Source of the DNA: Achatina immaculata
Taxonomy: Eukaryota; Mollusca; Gastropoda; Stylommatophora; Achatinidae
Assembly (NCBI GenBank): GCA_009760885.1
Contig: CM019721.1
Coordinates: 23,661,974-23,725,973, forward strand
Direction of reading: 5' to 3'
Length of the DNA: 64,000 bases
Below, one piece after another: positions 11,143 to 23,060 of this stretch; within the stretch, counting starts at the first letter, position 1; each line of letters starts with the position of its first letter. The position numbers were made by a program, and so were the translations under genes. The notes below the pieces were generated by a model that saw nothing but the letters and a program-made list of their open reading frames with translations, made no database searches and was not told where the DNA came from.

Positions 11143-11505
11143 CAAAAACTGTTTACTGTCCCCAGTGCATTAAAGGTAAAGGTAAGAGCTGTAAACCAGC
11201 GACACTGCGCCCGGTCAAACCATAAGTAGTTTTCTGCTGCCTGCTCAGAAGTTGACCAGAAACTACCGACTTATATCGCCATCACCACCAACAATCGTCA
11301 CACACGCTACTCTTCAATGAAATATTTTTGGTTGAATTTAAAAATGTTTTCAAGTGTTTCGTGGGCCGCGGGTCATAAACTACTGCTGGTTTAGGTTCCT
11401 ACTTATAAAACAAAATTTAGAAACCCTGCTATAAAGAGTGGCCTTTGCCAGCCTGTTAACATATTTATATATGGGTGTATGCCTTCTTTTTCTTGAAATT
11501 TTCCA

Positions 11506-11880
11506 ACTAAAGTCTGCTATGACAAGATTCTAGACTCAGTTCATGGAAACATTATCCTCTCTAGAATGACAAGATTCTAGCCTAAATTCATGGAAACATT
11601 ATCCTCTCTACAATAACAAGATTCTAGACTCAATTCATGGAAACATTATCCTCATCTTTAGTCCAGGTTTACTCTCTACAATGACAAGATTCTAGACTCA
11701 ATTCATGAAAACATTATCCTCATCTTTAGTCCAGGTTTACTCTCTACAATGACAAGATTCTAGACTCAATTCATGGAAATATTATCTGCATGTTTAGTCC
11801 AAGTTTACATTCAAAGTCTACAATGACAAGATTCTAGACCTAGTTCATGGAAACATTATCTTTATCTTTAGTTCTCGTTT
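11506..11880. repeat. Minisatellite with GACAAGATTCTAGACTCA core
   Basis: Six to seven units in a long (about 70 bp) and a short form; the long form includes CATCTTTAGTCCAGGTTTAC. The homologous array in block 2 is at about 35370-35660. Confidence 0.85.
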
Positions 11881-12740
11881 CGTTGCAACGATATTTTAAG
11901 CAAAATAGCAGTCTTGAAAAGAAAAAGGGCAATCTGAAGTATTCAATTTCAGGGAAACTTGGTTGACTAGCGCCTTAACATCCGAGTTCAGTACCCCGTG
12001 TTTGTCAAAATTGTAAGTCTGGGCTTACGACACCCAATAATTTATAAAATATAAAACAAGATGTAATTTCCAAACACAACTTCCAGACATAACTTACTGA
12101 CTGTATGAGACGGAAATAGCAATTAAAATCCCCTCACGCCACCTCAAGAAAAACCTTTCTAATCTTTGTAAAACCAAACGTAGCCGCATAATAATGGAAA
12201 TTGACTTTTGTCTAAACGTCGGAATTAAAAATGTCTTTTCCACTCTATGTACTTTCTACTGCGTGGTTTCAATACAGCGCGTAAAACACAGAAAGTAACA
12301 GGAAACATGATACAATTTATGCCCCTCCCTCCTTTTACGAAAGTTCGCTCTACGCCTCTTCGCTTTTACGAAATATCTACATTAATACCTATTCTCGCTA
12401 GCCGAAAGAAATTCTTAGATGATTTTCACTTTTGTAAACGTCAAAGGCAAAAATAGCTTCTTTGCTTAACACCATTTCGACTTACGAAAGGTTTCATAGA
12501 AACTCTGTTTCGGTTAACGGCATAAACTAGAAGGAATGGGGAAAAAATATTACAAAAGAAGCGGAGTGCTTTACATAAGAGTTAATTTTAGATGAGTCAT
12601 ATTGTTCATGTGTTCCCAGGGAATGCTCGTGAGAGGAAGAGAGAGAGGGAGAAGGGGAGAGAGAGAGAGAGGGAGAGAGAGAGAAAACTATGGGCAAATG
12701 GAGTAACGCGCACATACGCACGCAAACACACACATATATA
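11881..12740. other. Composite spacer, no gene seen
   Basis: Alignable to 35650-36500, 55851-56330 and 58786-59250. It includes CGTAGCCGCATAATAATGGA and AGAGTTAATTTTAGATGAGT, conserved in all four copies. GA-rich sequence starts at about 12630. No open frame is shared in phase by the copies. Confidence 0.7.
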
Positions 12741-13125
12741 CAAAGAAAGAGAGAAGGGTTACAGAGGGAAAGAGAGAAGGGATACAGAGAGAAAGAGAGA
12801 AGGGTTACAGAGGGAAAGAGAGAAGGGTTACAGAGAGAAAGAGAGAAGGGTTACAGAGAGAAAATTACAGAGGGAAAGAGAGACGGGTTACAGAGAGAAA
12901 GAGAGAAGGGTTACAGAGAGAAAGAGAGAAGGGTTACAGAGAGAAAAAGAGAAGGGTTACAGAGAGAAAGAGAGAAGGATTACCGAGAAAAAGAGAAAAG
13001 GGTTACAGAGGAAAAGAGAGATGGGTTACAGAGAGAAAGAGAGAAGGGTTACAGAGAGAAAGAGAGAAGAGCTACAGAGACAAAGAGAATGGTTATGGAG
13101 AGAAGGAGAGAAGGATTACAGAGGG
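12741..13125. repeat. 23-bp minisatellite (AAAGAGAGAAGGGTTACAG), about 17 units
   Basis: Purine-rich array. Because 23 is not a multiple of three and no unit frame has a stop, plus-strand frames of 149-202 codons arise, reading as repeats of GYREKERR and VTERKREGLQ. I regard them as by-products; the block 2 array at 36955-37978 behaves the same way. Confidence 0.95.
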
Positions 13126-13379
13126 ACGTTCAAGCATGAATCTGAAGCCAGAGGTCCTCTCAAGTTAGAGAGCCCCGTGAGCATTTCTTGCACTCTTTAG
13201 CTCTGCTTCACGACTTGTGAAGTAGCTCACACATCTTCAAGTCCAACCTGACAAGCACAGAGCTAGAAAGTTTTAGTACCAGCAGAGAACGAGCAGGAAA
13301 TTAAATATGAGCAACCCTTTAAAGTATGTCGGCGTAATTTGATTTTGTGATACATGTCACTTGATATTCAGCTGCCATT

Positions 13380-13603
13380 CTTTTTCTTCTTCTTCTTCTT
13401 CCTTTCTTTCTTTCTTCTTCTTTTTCTTTCTTCTTTCTTTTTTCTTTCTTTTTTCTTTCTCCTTCCTTCTTTCTTTCTTCTTCCTCTTTCCTTCTTCTTC
13501 TTCTTCTTCCTTTCTTTCTTCTGTTTTCTTTCTTCTTATTTTTTTCTTTCTTCTTTCTTTTTTACTTATTCTTTCTTTCTTCTTCTTCTTCTTCTTTCTC
13601 CCT
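13380..13603. repeat. (TTC)n / TTTC pyrimidine tract
   Basis: About 220 bases of almost pure pyrimidine on the plus strand, built of TTC and TTTC. Homologous tract at 38222-38358. Confidence 0.95.
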
Positions 13604-13982
13604 AGAACAACGAGCTGGTGTTCTTTGCTGTTGATGTTGGATCACAGCTTCGTGTGGACTTGGCAGGAGGTTGTGGCTGCTGTTATTTCATTCTTTTAGT
13701 GGAGCTAACCAGCAAGACTCCACACCGCCACGGAGACCATGACAATCCTTGCTCTGTTAGCCAGGTCAGGCCTATTACTGGGGCGCTAGGACAGGGTCTT
13801 GGCCGGCTATGGTCCCCTAACCCTGATGCTAGCATGTCAACTATTGGTGAGTGACTGCCAAATCGGACATCTGTCAATCACAAGGACGTTGGATACGTCT
13901 ATCAAATAAACAGAGGGAATGAATGTCACTAAGAAACAAACATTTGGTGTCAGTGACCAAGATCACTGCTTATGGCAAACCA

Positions 13983-14063
13983 AATACTACCACAGTTATT
14001 CTTGTACGTATAACACTTATAAATACTACCACAGTTATTTTTGCACGTATAACACTTATACAA
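13983..14063. repeat. 39-bp minisatellite (TACTACCACAGTTATTCTTG), two units
   Basis: The same unit occurs five times at 38735-38930 and again at the end of the window from about 63938. Unit length is a multiple of three and both strands are open. Confidence 0.9.
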
Positions 14064-14650
14064 CGGACCACGTTCGTAAAATATTCATGAAGTTTTAACT
14101 AAGACAAATAAACAAACACAAAATACATTTTGTTATCAAGGGAGAAATACAGTTCTTTTTTTAAAATTCATAATTTTGTTTAGTTTCGTTTTTTTTGTCA
14201 CTTTCGTTCTTTATTTTTAGTTTACATTGTGCTTTGTGTAATAAAGTGACACTTTCTCTCATCTTGGATGTTTTGTTATCAGATGATTACGTCGACCTGA
14301 AAAATTAAACAGACAACAACTGTATGATAAATAAACCAGGAAGTAAGTTAAATTTGAACTTGACAAAATGTAACTAAGCAGAACTGTACTAAATATAGCC
14401 CCTCTCCCCCACGTATACAGACAAAGATCTCAAGACTTTTGTTTTGTAGGTCAGTGATTCCCAAAATGTTCTGTCCCCCTAGGTGCGATAGCAGCACTTA
14501 GGGGAATGGCGAGGTAAACTGGAGCAGCAAGAGGCCTTAGAATCAATTCAATGACGCTAGGGATATGGCCCGTGAGCACATTTTAGGAACCACTGCTAAA
14601 AGTTATTCATTTAGATCTGCCGCTTGCATTATAGCATAATATAGCCTTAT
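14064..14650. other. Composite spacer, no gene seen
   Basis: AT-rich; its start matches 38931-39140 (GACAAATAAACAAA and following). 14250-14640 is absent from block 2 and holds nothing recognisable. Confidence 0.5.
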
Positions 14651-15035
14651 TTTCAGCGCCCTACCAGCTCATAAAACGGACTTACTTTCAGCGCCCTTCC
14701 AGCTCATAACTTAATATTACTTTCAGCGCCCTTCCAGTTCGTAAGATATCCTTACTTTCATCGCGATGCCATCTCATAACAATCTTACTTTCAGAGCCCT
14801 TCCAGCTCGTAAGATATCCTTACTTTCATCGCGATTCCATCTCATAACAATCTTACTTTCAGAGCCCTGCCATCTGATAACAATCTTACTTTCAGAGCCC
14901 TGCCATCTGATAACAATCTTACTTTCAGAGCCCTGCCATCTGATAACAATCTTACTTTCAGAGCCCTGCCATCTGATAACAATCTTACTTTCAGACCCCT
15001 TACATCTCCTAACACAATCTTACTTTCACCGGGCT
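14651..15035. repeat. 33-bp minisatellite (CTTACTTTCAGMGCCCT)
   Basis: About 11 units; the last four (14853-14996) are nearly identical, with CATCTGATAACAAT. Relatives with a slightly longer period fill 39135-39735. Confidence 0.9.
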
Positions 15036-15750
15036 TCCAGCTAACACAGTAAAAGAAAAAAAAACACCTTGGGAACTTAACACTGATACGAGGAAAATGT
15101 CTCAGGATTTCAGTGATGTTTTCATCAAGGCAAAACATGCCAGTGTATGCCCTTGTGTGTGTGCATAAGAAGAGATGGCTGCAATGGGCGAACGGGAAAA
15201 CATGAAATAAACAAGTCAAATAAGGAGATTTCATTCTCACAAAGAAATATTAGTAAAGGTGTCCAGCGAAAAGTAATTTTTACTTATTAAAACAGAAAAG
15301 AAAAGAAAGCTTACCAAAAAGTAAGACAGTATATAAACTTTTGAGCACATGAACTAAATGAGCTCCTCCTGGTTAGACCAAAACATGAAACATTCTGAAA
15401 TCAGATTATCAGGATTAAAGATAAAACATCGTTAGGAACTTCTTCTGATGTTATTTTAACTACAGTGCTGCAAGGATTAATATGATTACTACTTCATATT
15501 ATCATAATCCCATGATGTCTCTCCAAGGAAAGTTGATCCAAATATTCAGTGCCTTGGTTTTAAACTGCACCCAAAAAAGCTGGATCCCATCAATGCCTGC
15601 TTTTTTTTTAACCATACATCAATATCATTGTCTTCCTTTTACTCTTTTGCCATCAACTTTTCCTTCGAGTATGGTTTCCATTATGATTTTATGCTTCTTG
15701 ATATGGTAGAAACATTAGAACTGTCTGGTTGTTATATATTTTTTATCAGG

Positions 15751-15806
<56 letters not shown>
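15751..15806. repeat. (ATC)n microsatellite
   Basis: About 18 uninterrupted TCA/ATC repeats. The homologous site at 40376-40402 is shorter. Confidence 0.95.
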
Positions 15807-15807
<1 letters not shown>

Positions 15808-16177
15808 CTCTGTACTCTCAACGGAGCACAAGGCATCAACAAAGGTTCTCTAACCAGTCCTGACTTGAGCAAGTCGGGATACCTGGAACCATGTGTTTCC
15901 TGCTTGCTTTAGTTCTTTCTGTAGTATGTGTCTCCATGTCCCTAATGGCCTGCCCCTCTTTATTCCATTGAGGAGTCCAAGTCAGGGCGGTATAGGGGCG
16001 CACTGAACACAGGATTCAACAAATCTCAGCGTAAGCTGCTGTGCTCTATGTTTTTTACTAATAACTGTTTTTCCCATTCTGGATTAGATCTCCTAGGTTG
16101 TATATATCGTTAGATAAGTATGTAAGCTAAATATTAAACAACTTGAAAAAATGTATTGTTACTTTTATTGCTACAAC

Positions 16178-16198
16178 TACTACTACTACTATGAATAT

Positions 16199-16257
<59 letters not shown>

Positions 16258-16258
16258 T

Positions 16259-16292
<34 letters not shown>
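16178..16292. repeat. (ACT)n microsatellite
   Basis: About 35 ACT trinucleotides with few interruptions. The corresponding region in block 2 (40760-41335) is an expanded, mixed ACT/ACA tract. Confidence 0.95.
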
Positions 16293-16756
16293 GCGTTTGC
16301 CTCTTTTCGATTTAGAAAGAAATTTGGGAGTCGATATACGAAATATGTTAACCCTTTGTATTCTTGTACTGTAATTACTATTCTGTATTTCACTAACGCT
16401 ACACCAAAGGATTTGAGGACAGTTCAGCCAGGAAGTAAATACTGAGAGAAAGCATGTAAACCTTACTTGTGATGAACTTCTTGGTGCTAAAGAACTAAGT
16501 TTCTCTGAGTCCGGCACGGACAGATTATATCTTGCATCTGTGAACACGTGACCTGTAGACAAGATTGTATGAAAGGAACTTAAAATAGATTTTGTCAGTC
16601 AGTTTTCTATTACTGTTTCAGTTTACAACAGGCATGATACTATAGTAAAAACTATAACTAAGAAAACAGTTGAAGGGAAAAAAGTAAGAATAAAAGAAGG
16701 ATATGGGTCAGAGGACAGCATCAAAAGATGGACTCACTGTAGGAAACAACAAGACT

Positions 16757-16985
16757 TTTTCGCAGTAAAGTGACAGGTACAGTGTTGTATGGTTAGACCT
16801 TGAAAAAAAAGGTTAACAAAGCAATTTTTAGACATGATAGAAAGAAAAACGACAAAATGATTACCTGGAACTTGACTTGTCATTTTTTTCTTTCTTTCGT
16901 GTCTAAAAAGTTCTTTGTTTACTATTTCTTCCAAGGTCTAAGCATACTGTGCACTGTTATTTATATCTTGCACTGCAAGACTCAT
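16757..16985. repeat. Imperfect palindrome with arms of about 110 bp
   Basis: The reverse complement of 16870-16985 matches 16757-16860: both arms read through a GTATG/GTTAGACCTTG motif, AACAAAG and TTTTTAGACA, then GAAAGAAA. As a result both strands encode similar short peptides (NKxLFRHxRKK). Related single-arm sequence lies in the composite at about 10500 and 34270. It may be a foldback MITE or an inverted duplication of a composite fragment. No flanking TA or other target duplication was established. The preceding 16451-16756 holds no gene that I can see. Confidence 0.75.
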
Positions 16986-17007
16986 TTTAGCCAATCTAGT
17001 ATACGGA

Positions 17008-20000
17008 GAGATGGCTCACCTGATAAAAAACATTGGAGGAGCTGGTAAAAAAAACCTTGGAGGAGCTGAACAAAATTCTTGGAGGAGCTGAGAAAGAAAC
17101 TCGGAGGAGATAATGATTAACCTCATAGGAGCTGATAAAAAAACTTGGAGTGGCTGATTAAAAAATCTTTAAGGAGGTGATAAAAAAAAACTTGTAGGAG
17201 AGTATAAAAAACCTTGGAGGAGCTGATAAAAAAACCTTGTAGGAGATTATAAAAAACCTTGGAGGAGCTGATAAAAAACCTTGGAAGATATTTAAAAAAA
17301 CCTTGGAGGAGCTGATTAAAAAAAAAGTTGTAGGAGATTACAAAAAACTTTGGAGGAACTGATTAAAAAAAACCTTAGAGAAGATTATACAAAACATTGG
17401 ATGAGTTGATAAAAAAACTTGTAGGAGATTATAAAAAAAAATTGGAAGAGCTGATAAAAAAAACCTTGGAGGAGCTGATAAAAGATAAACATTGGAGGAG
17501 CTGATAAAAAAACCTTGTAGGAGATTATAAAAAACCTTGGAGGAGCTGATAAAAAACATTGGAAGATATTTTAAAAAACCTTGGAGGAGCTGATTAAAAA
17601 AAAAGTTGTAGGAGATTACAAAAAAACTTTGGAGGATCTGATTTAAAAAAACCTTAGAGAAGATTATACAATACATTGGAGGAGTTGATAAAAAACCTTG
17701 GAGGAGCTGATAAAAAATAAACCTTGGAGGAGCTGATTAAAAAAAAAACAAACTTTGGACGAGCTGATAAAAATAACTTTCTAGGAGATTATAAAAAACC
17801 TTGGGGGATCTGATAAAAAAAAAACCTTGTAGGAGATTATAAAAAAATCCATGCAGTAGATTATAAAAAAAAACCTTGGAGGAGATAATTAAAAAAAACT
17901 TCGTAAGAGATTATAAAAAAAATTCTTGTAGTAGATTATAATAAAAACCTTGGAGGATCTGATAAAAAAAAAACTTGTAGCAGATTATAAAAAAATCTGT
18001 GTAGGAAATTATAAAAAAAAACCTTTGAGGAGTGATAAAAAAGAATGATGTAGGAAATTATACAAAAAACCATCTTGGAGATTACAAAAAAAAAAAAACC
18101 TTGGAGAAGCTAATAAAAAAAAAACCATGTAGGAGATTATAAAAAAAAAACCTTGGAGGAGTGATAAAAAAGAACCATGTATGAGATTAAAAAAGAAAAA
18201 AAAACCTTGGAGGAGCTGATTAAAAAAAAACTTTGGACAGGCTGATAATAAAAAAACCTTGGAAGAGCTGATAAAAAAACTTTGAGGAGCTGATTAAAAA
18301 AACTTGGAGAAGCTGATAAAAAACCTAGTAGGAGATTATAAAAAAACATGGAGGAGCTGATAAAAAAACGTGGAGGAGATTTTAAAAAACCTTGGAGGAG
18401 CTGATAGAAAAAAACCTTGCAGGAGATTATAAAAAAACCTTGACGAGCTGATAAAAAAAAACCTCCGAGGAGATTGTAAAAAAACTTAGAGGAACTGATT
18501 AAAAAAAAACAACCTTGGGGGGATATTATAAAAAAACCTAGGAGGAGCTGATAACAAAAACCTTGTAGGAGTATATAAAAAACATTGGAGGAGCTGATAA
18601 AAAAAACCTTGTAGTAGAATATAAAAAAAAAACATTGGAGGAGCTGATAAAAAAAGACCTTGTAGGAGATTATAAAAAACCTTGAAGAAGCTGATAGAAA
18701 AAAAAAAACATTGTAGGAGATTATGAAAAACCTTGGAGGTGCTGATAGAAAAAAAAAACATTGTATGAGATTATAAAAAACCTTGAAGAAGCTGATAGAA
18801 AAAAAAAAACATTGTAGGAGATTATAAAAAACCTTGGAGAAGCTTATAGAAAAAAAACATTGTAGGAGATTATAAAAAACCTTGGAGAAGCTTATAGAAA
18901 AAAAAATGTAGGAGATTATGACAAACCTTGGAGAAGCTTATAGAAAAAAAACATTGTAGGAGATTATAAAAAACCTTGGAGGAGTTGATAAAAAAAACCT
19001 TGGAGGAGCTGATAAAAAAACCATGTAGGAGATAAACAAATGTGTAGTAGATTATAAAAAAAACTTGTAGTAGATTATAATAAACCTTGGAGTAACTGAT
19101 AAAAAAACTTGTAGGATATTATAAAAGACCTTGGAGGAGCTGATTAAAAAAAAACCTTGTAGGAGATTGTGAAAAACATTGGAGGAGCTGATAAAAAAAA
19201 ACATGTTGGAGAGTATAAAAAAGCCTTGTAATACATTATAAAAAAGCCTTGGAGGAACTGATAAAAAAACATTGTAGGAGCTGATAAAAAAATCCTTGGA
19301 GGATCTGATTAAAACAAAATTTAAGAATCGTATAAAAAACCTTGTATAATCTGATTAAAAAAACCTTGTAGGATTTGATAAAAAAAACCTTGGAGGATCT
19401 GATAAAGAAAAAGCCTTGTAGGATCTGATAAAATAAAACCTTGGAGGATTTGATTAAAAAAACCTTGTAGGAGTGATAAAAAAGAATGATGTAGGAAATT
19501 ATACAAAACACCATCTTGGAGATTACAAAAAAAAAAAACATTGGAGAAGATAATAAAAAAACCATGTAGGAGATTATAAAAAAAATACCTTGGAGTAGTG
19601 ATAAAAAAGAACCATGTATGAGATTAAAAAAGAAAAAAAATATTGAAGGAGCTGATTAAAAAAAACTTTGGACAGGCTGATAATCAAAAAACCTTGGAAG
19701 AGCTGATAAAAAAAACTTTGAGGAACTGATTAAAAAAACGTGGAGAAGCTGATAAAAAACCTAGTAGGAGATTATAAAAAAACATGGAGGAGCTGATAAA
19801 AAAACGTGGAGGAGATTTTAAAAAACCTTAGAGGAGCTGATAGAAAAAACCTTGCAGGAGATTATAAAAAAACCTTGATGAGCTGATAAAAAAAACCTTC
19901 AAGGAGATTATAAAAAAACTTAGAGGAGCTGATTAAAAAAAAAAACTTGGGGGGAGATTATAAAAAATCTAGGAGGAGCTGATAACAAAAACCTTGTAGG

Positions 20001-20227
20001 AGTATATAAAAAACATTGGAGGAGCTGATAAAAAAAACCTTGTAGTAGAATATAAAAAAAAAACATTGGAGGAGCTGATAAAAAAAGACCTTGTAGGAGA
20101 TTATAAAAAACCTTGAAGAAGCTGATAGAAAAAAAAAAACATTGTAGGAGATTATGAAAAACCTTGGAGGTGCTGATAAAAAAACCTTGGAGAAACTGAT
20201 AAAAAACAAAACTCGGAAGAAGCTGAT
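17008..20227. repeat. 22-bp minisatellite array B (dimeric type)
   Basis: Two unit forms tend to alternate: GGAGGAGCTGATAAAAAA and GTAGGAGATTATAAAAAA, each followed by CCTT, giving a roughly 44-46-bp dimer. A-runs vary from 4 to 13. A segment at 18020-18780 is repeated at about 19465-20200 (offset about 1.44 kb), including the unusual AAGAATGATGTAGG and CCATCTTGGAG units. The array is interrupted by the retroposon at 20228 and resumes at 21707. Confidence 0.95.
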
Positions 20228-21706
20228 CTTCTTCTTCTTCTTCGTTCACTTCTACCACCAAAAACCGCACTGTGAACCTACTGAATTCACGCATGTGGTC
20301 CTCGCTAGGTCCCGTGGTCCCATGTGTGGTCCAAAATAGACCACACAAGTTCCACGAAAGGACCACAAGGGGTTCAGAGTATCACAGTGCTTTAGCCTGT
20401 ATTCTTGGTGGGTCTCGGAAGCGGGATTGCGTGACACCGTGGTTTTCATTGCACCAGTTTGGTCTAAGGTTGGACTTTCTCACCGGAAGACCTCGACGTG
20501 TTTGGAATATCAGTGCATCCCCGCAGGGTGAGAGGCGTTAGCCCAACCAGGCCAGAGTTGGACTTTCTCACCGGAAAACCTCGACGTGTTTTGAGATACC
20601 CGTGTATCACCGCCGGGTGAGAGGTGGTTGCCCATCCAGTCCAGGGTTGGACTTTCTCACCGGAAAACCTCAGCCTGATTAGGATACGCAGACATCCCCG
20701 CCGGGTGAGAGGTGGTTGCCTATCTAGACTTCCCTGGTCCAGTGTCTCCGACTTCAGCATTTTGCGGTCGTGGCCGCTACCCTTCCTAGTTGTGACCAGG
20801 ATGGAGCTTTTGTCCAGGAGGACGAATCCTCGCCACTAGTGACTTCTACCCCTGGGTTGAGCCGGTTTAGGCATTTCCCAGTATGGGCGTGTTTGGGACG
20901 GGACCGACCTCTGGGGCAGAGGTACTGTGACATTCATAGCCTTCAAGATTCACCCCTGGTATGAGCCGGTTTAGGCAAAATTCACCAGTATGGGTGTTTA
21001 TCAGGCGTTACCGACCTCTAGAGCGGAGGTGGCATGACATATCTAGCCATCGAGTTCCACCCCTGGTGTGTGCCGGTTTAGGCATATTTCACCAGTGTAG
21101 GTGTATTTCGGACGTAGGCGGCCTCTAGAGCAGAGGCGCCGTGGTATAGCTCTCGTAGCGATACTACTGGACATACCAGGTTAAACTTCACTTTCCACCA
21201 CCTTTTCCCATCGGCGCCGCACAGCAACCTTTATTTCCGCATTTACTTCCTTACCCGGGAGGAGCTTCACTCCACGCGCGGCATTTGAAGAGTCAAGCCA
21301 GCAGTGACTTAACCTCTGGGACAAGCCGGTTCATGCATTTCACCCGATATGACTGCACTCAGGACGTGGCCGACCTCCAGACCGGAGGTGCCGTGATTTG
21401 ACTGTTTGCTTCGATTTATCCTTTCAACCACCTTTTCCGCAGTGATGCTGCGCGGCAACCTCATTTGCAAATTTCTTCATTGGCCGGGAAGAGCACTGCT
21501 CCACGCACGGCAGCTGAAGATCTCGCCAACAGCGGCAGATGAGCTACCAAACGTGACACTCATCTACCCTAAGTAACTGGTTTTCAGGCGCCAGATATTC
21601 GCCCTCGCCCCTTCTCCTGTCAGTTTAAACAGTTCTGCCACGGGAAGGCCAGGAGCTGGACTTGACTGCCAGAGGCTGTTTGTGGCGCGTTTGCAGTCCT
21701 TAGAAC
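20228..21706 (-). mobile_element. 1.48-kb GAA-tailed retroposon, copy 2, intact with target-site duplication
   Basis: The body of 1479 bp is flanked by perfect 14-bp direct repeats CGGAAGAAGCTGAT at 20214-20227 and 21707-21720. The element is in minus orientation: its tail (GAA)n is the CTTCTTCTTC at 20228, and its head GGTTCTAAGGACTGCAAA ends at 21706. Inside are three sets of tandem sub-repeats, as in copy 3. No open frame longer than about 100 codons and no transposase or reverse transcriptase motif were found, so it is non-autonomous. Its insertion splits arrays B and C. Tail and target-duplication length point to LINE-type target-primed integration (inference). Confidence 0.92.
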
Positions 21707-22000
21707 CGGAAGAAGCTGATAAAAAAAAGCCATGTAGGAGATTATAAAATAACCTTTTATTAGATTATAAAAAAATAACCTCGTAGGAGATTATTTTAAA
21801 AAAATTGTAGTAGATTTTTAAAAAACTTTGTAGGAGATTAAAAAAAAAACATTGCAGGATCTGATAAAAAAAAAACATTGTAGGAGCTGATAAAAAAATC
21901 CTTGGAGGATCTGATAAAAAAAAACTTTGAGAATCGTATAAAAAAACCTTGTATAATCTGATTAAAAAAACCTTGTAGGATTTGATAAAAAAAACCTTGG

Positions 22001-23060
22001 AGGTTCTGATAAAGAAAAAGCCTTGTAGGATCTGATAAAATAAAACCTTGGAGGATTTGATTAAAAAAACCTTGTAGGAGATTATAAAAAAATCTTGTAG
22101 GATCTGATAAAAATAAAACATTGCAGAATTTTATAAAAAAACATTGGATGGTCTGATAAAAAAAACCTTGTAGGATCTGACTGAAAAAATAACCTTGTAG
22201 AAGCTGCTAAAAAAACCTAAGAGGAGATTATAAAAAAAACATTGGAGGAGCTGATAAAAAACATTGTAGGAGATTATAAAAAAACATTGGAGGAGCTTAT
22301 TAAAAAAAAACTTGTAGGAGATGATAAAAAAGACCTTATAGGAGATTATAAAAACCTAGGAGAAGCTGATTAAAAAAAAAACTTTGTAGGAGATTATAAA
22401 AAACACTTGTAGTAGAGTATAAAAAAACCTTGGAAGAGCGATAAAAAAACTTGTAATAGATTATAAAAAAAACCTTTGAGGATCTGATTAAAAAAAACTT
22501 TTAGGTGATTATAACAGAAAAAAACCTTGGAGGTTCTGATAAAGAAAAAGCCTTGTAGGATCTGATAAAAATAAAACCTTGGAGGATTTGATTAAAAAAA
22601 CCTTGTAGGAGATTATAAAAAAATCTTGTAGGATCTGATAAAAATAAAACATTGCAGAATTTTATAAAAAAACATTGGATGGTCTGATAAAAAAAACCTT
22701 GTAGGATCTGACTGAAAAAATAACCTTGTAGAAGCTGCTAAAAAAACCTAAGAGGAGATTATAAAAAAAACATTGGAGGAGCTGATAAAAAACATTGTAG
22801 GAGATTATAAAAAAACATTGGAGGAGCTTATTAAAAAAAAACTTGTAGGAGATGATAAAAAAGACCTTATAGGAGATTATAAAAACCTAGGAGAAGCTGA
22901 TTAAAAAAAAACCTTTGTAGGAGATTATAAAAAACACTTGTAGTAGAGTATAAAAAAACCTTGGAAGAGCGATAAAAAAACTTGTAATAGATTATAAAAA
23001 AAACCTTTGAGGATCTGATTAAAAAAACTTTTAGGTGATTATAACAGAAAAAAACCTTGG
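22001..23060. repeat. 530-bp higher-order tandem duplication in array C
   Basis: AGGTTCTGATAAAGAAAAAG at 22001 recurs at 22531, and the intervening series of variant units is in the same order (GCAGAATTTTATAAA, GATGGTCTGAT, GACTGAAAAAATAACC, TTTAGGTGATTATAACAG). Only small A-run length differences are visible. Confidence 0.9.

Larger units (their letters stand above)
8442..16450. repeat. Composite long-period repeat, block 1
   Basis: An 8-kb block whose modules recur in the same order at 32860-41640. Order: head module; a 9300-9690 spacer; 25-bp array; spacer; 39-bp array; spacer; about 70-bp array; spacer with CTACGCCTCTTCGCTTTTAC; GA-rich and 23-bp array; spacer; TTC tract; spacer; 39-bp array; spacer; 33-bp array; spacer; ATC tract; spacer; ACT tract. 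Spacers are diverged but clearly alignable between blocks. I found no terminal repeats, transposase, reverse transcriptase or long open frame in the spacers. It may be one unit of a very long satellite, an old segmental duplication, or a large non-autonomous element. Confidence 0.85.

Noticed and set aside
11160..11290. Possible second tRNA-derived SINE in the composite spacer (also 34820-34930)
   Set aside because: On the minus strand a B-box-like GGTT(C/T)ACA is present, but I could not find a convincing A box at the right distance, and ends are undefined.
12592..13200. 202-codon Arg/Lys/Glu-rich open frame resembling a coiled-coil protein
   Set aside because: It is a 23-bp minisatellite read through three stop-free frames. 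The homologous array in block 2 gives different frame limits, and no flanking coding sequence is conserved.
15628..16562. Poly-Ser and poly-Val frames
   Set aside because: Translations of (ATC)n and (ACT)n microsatellites.
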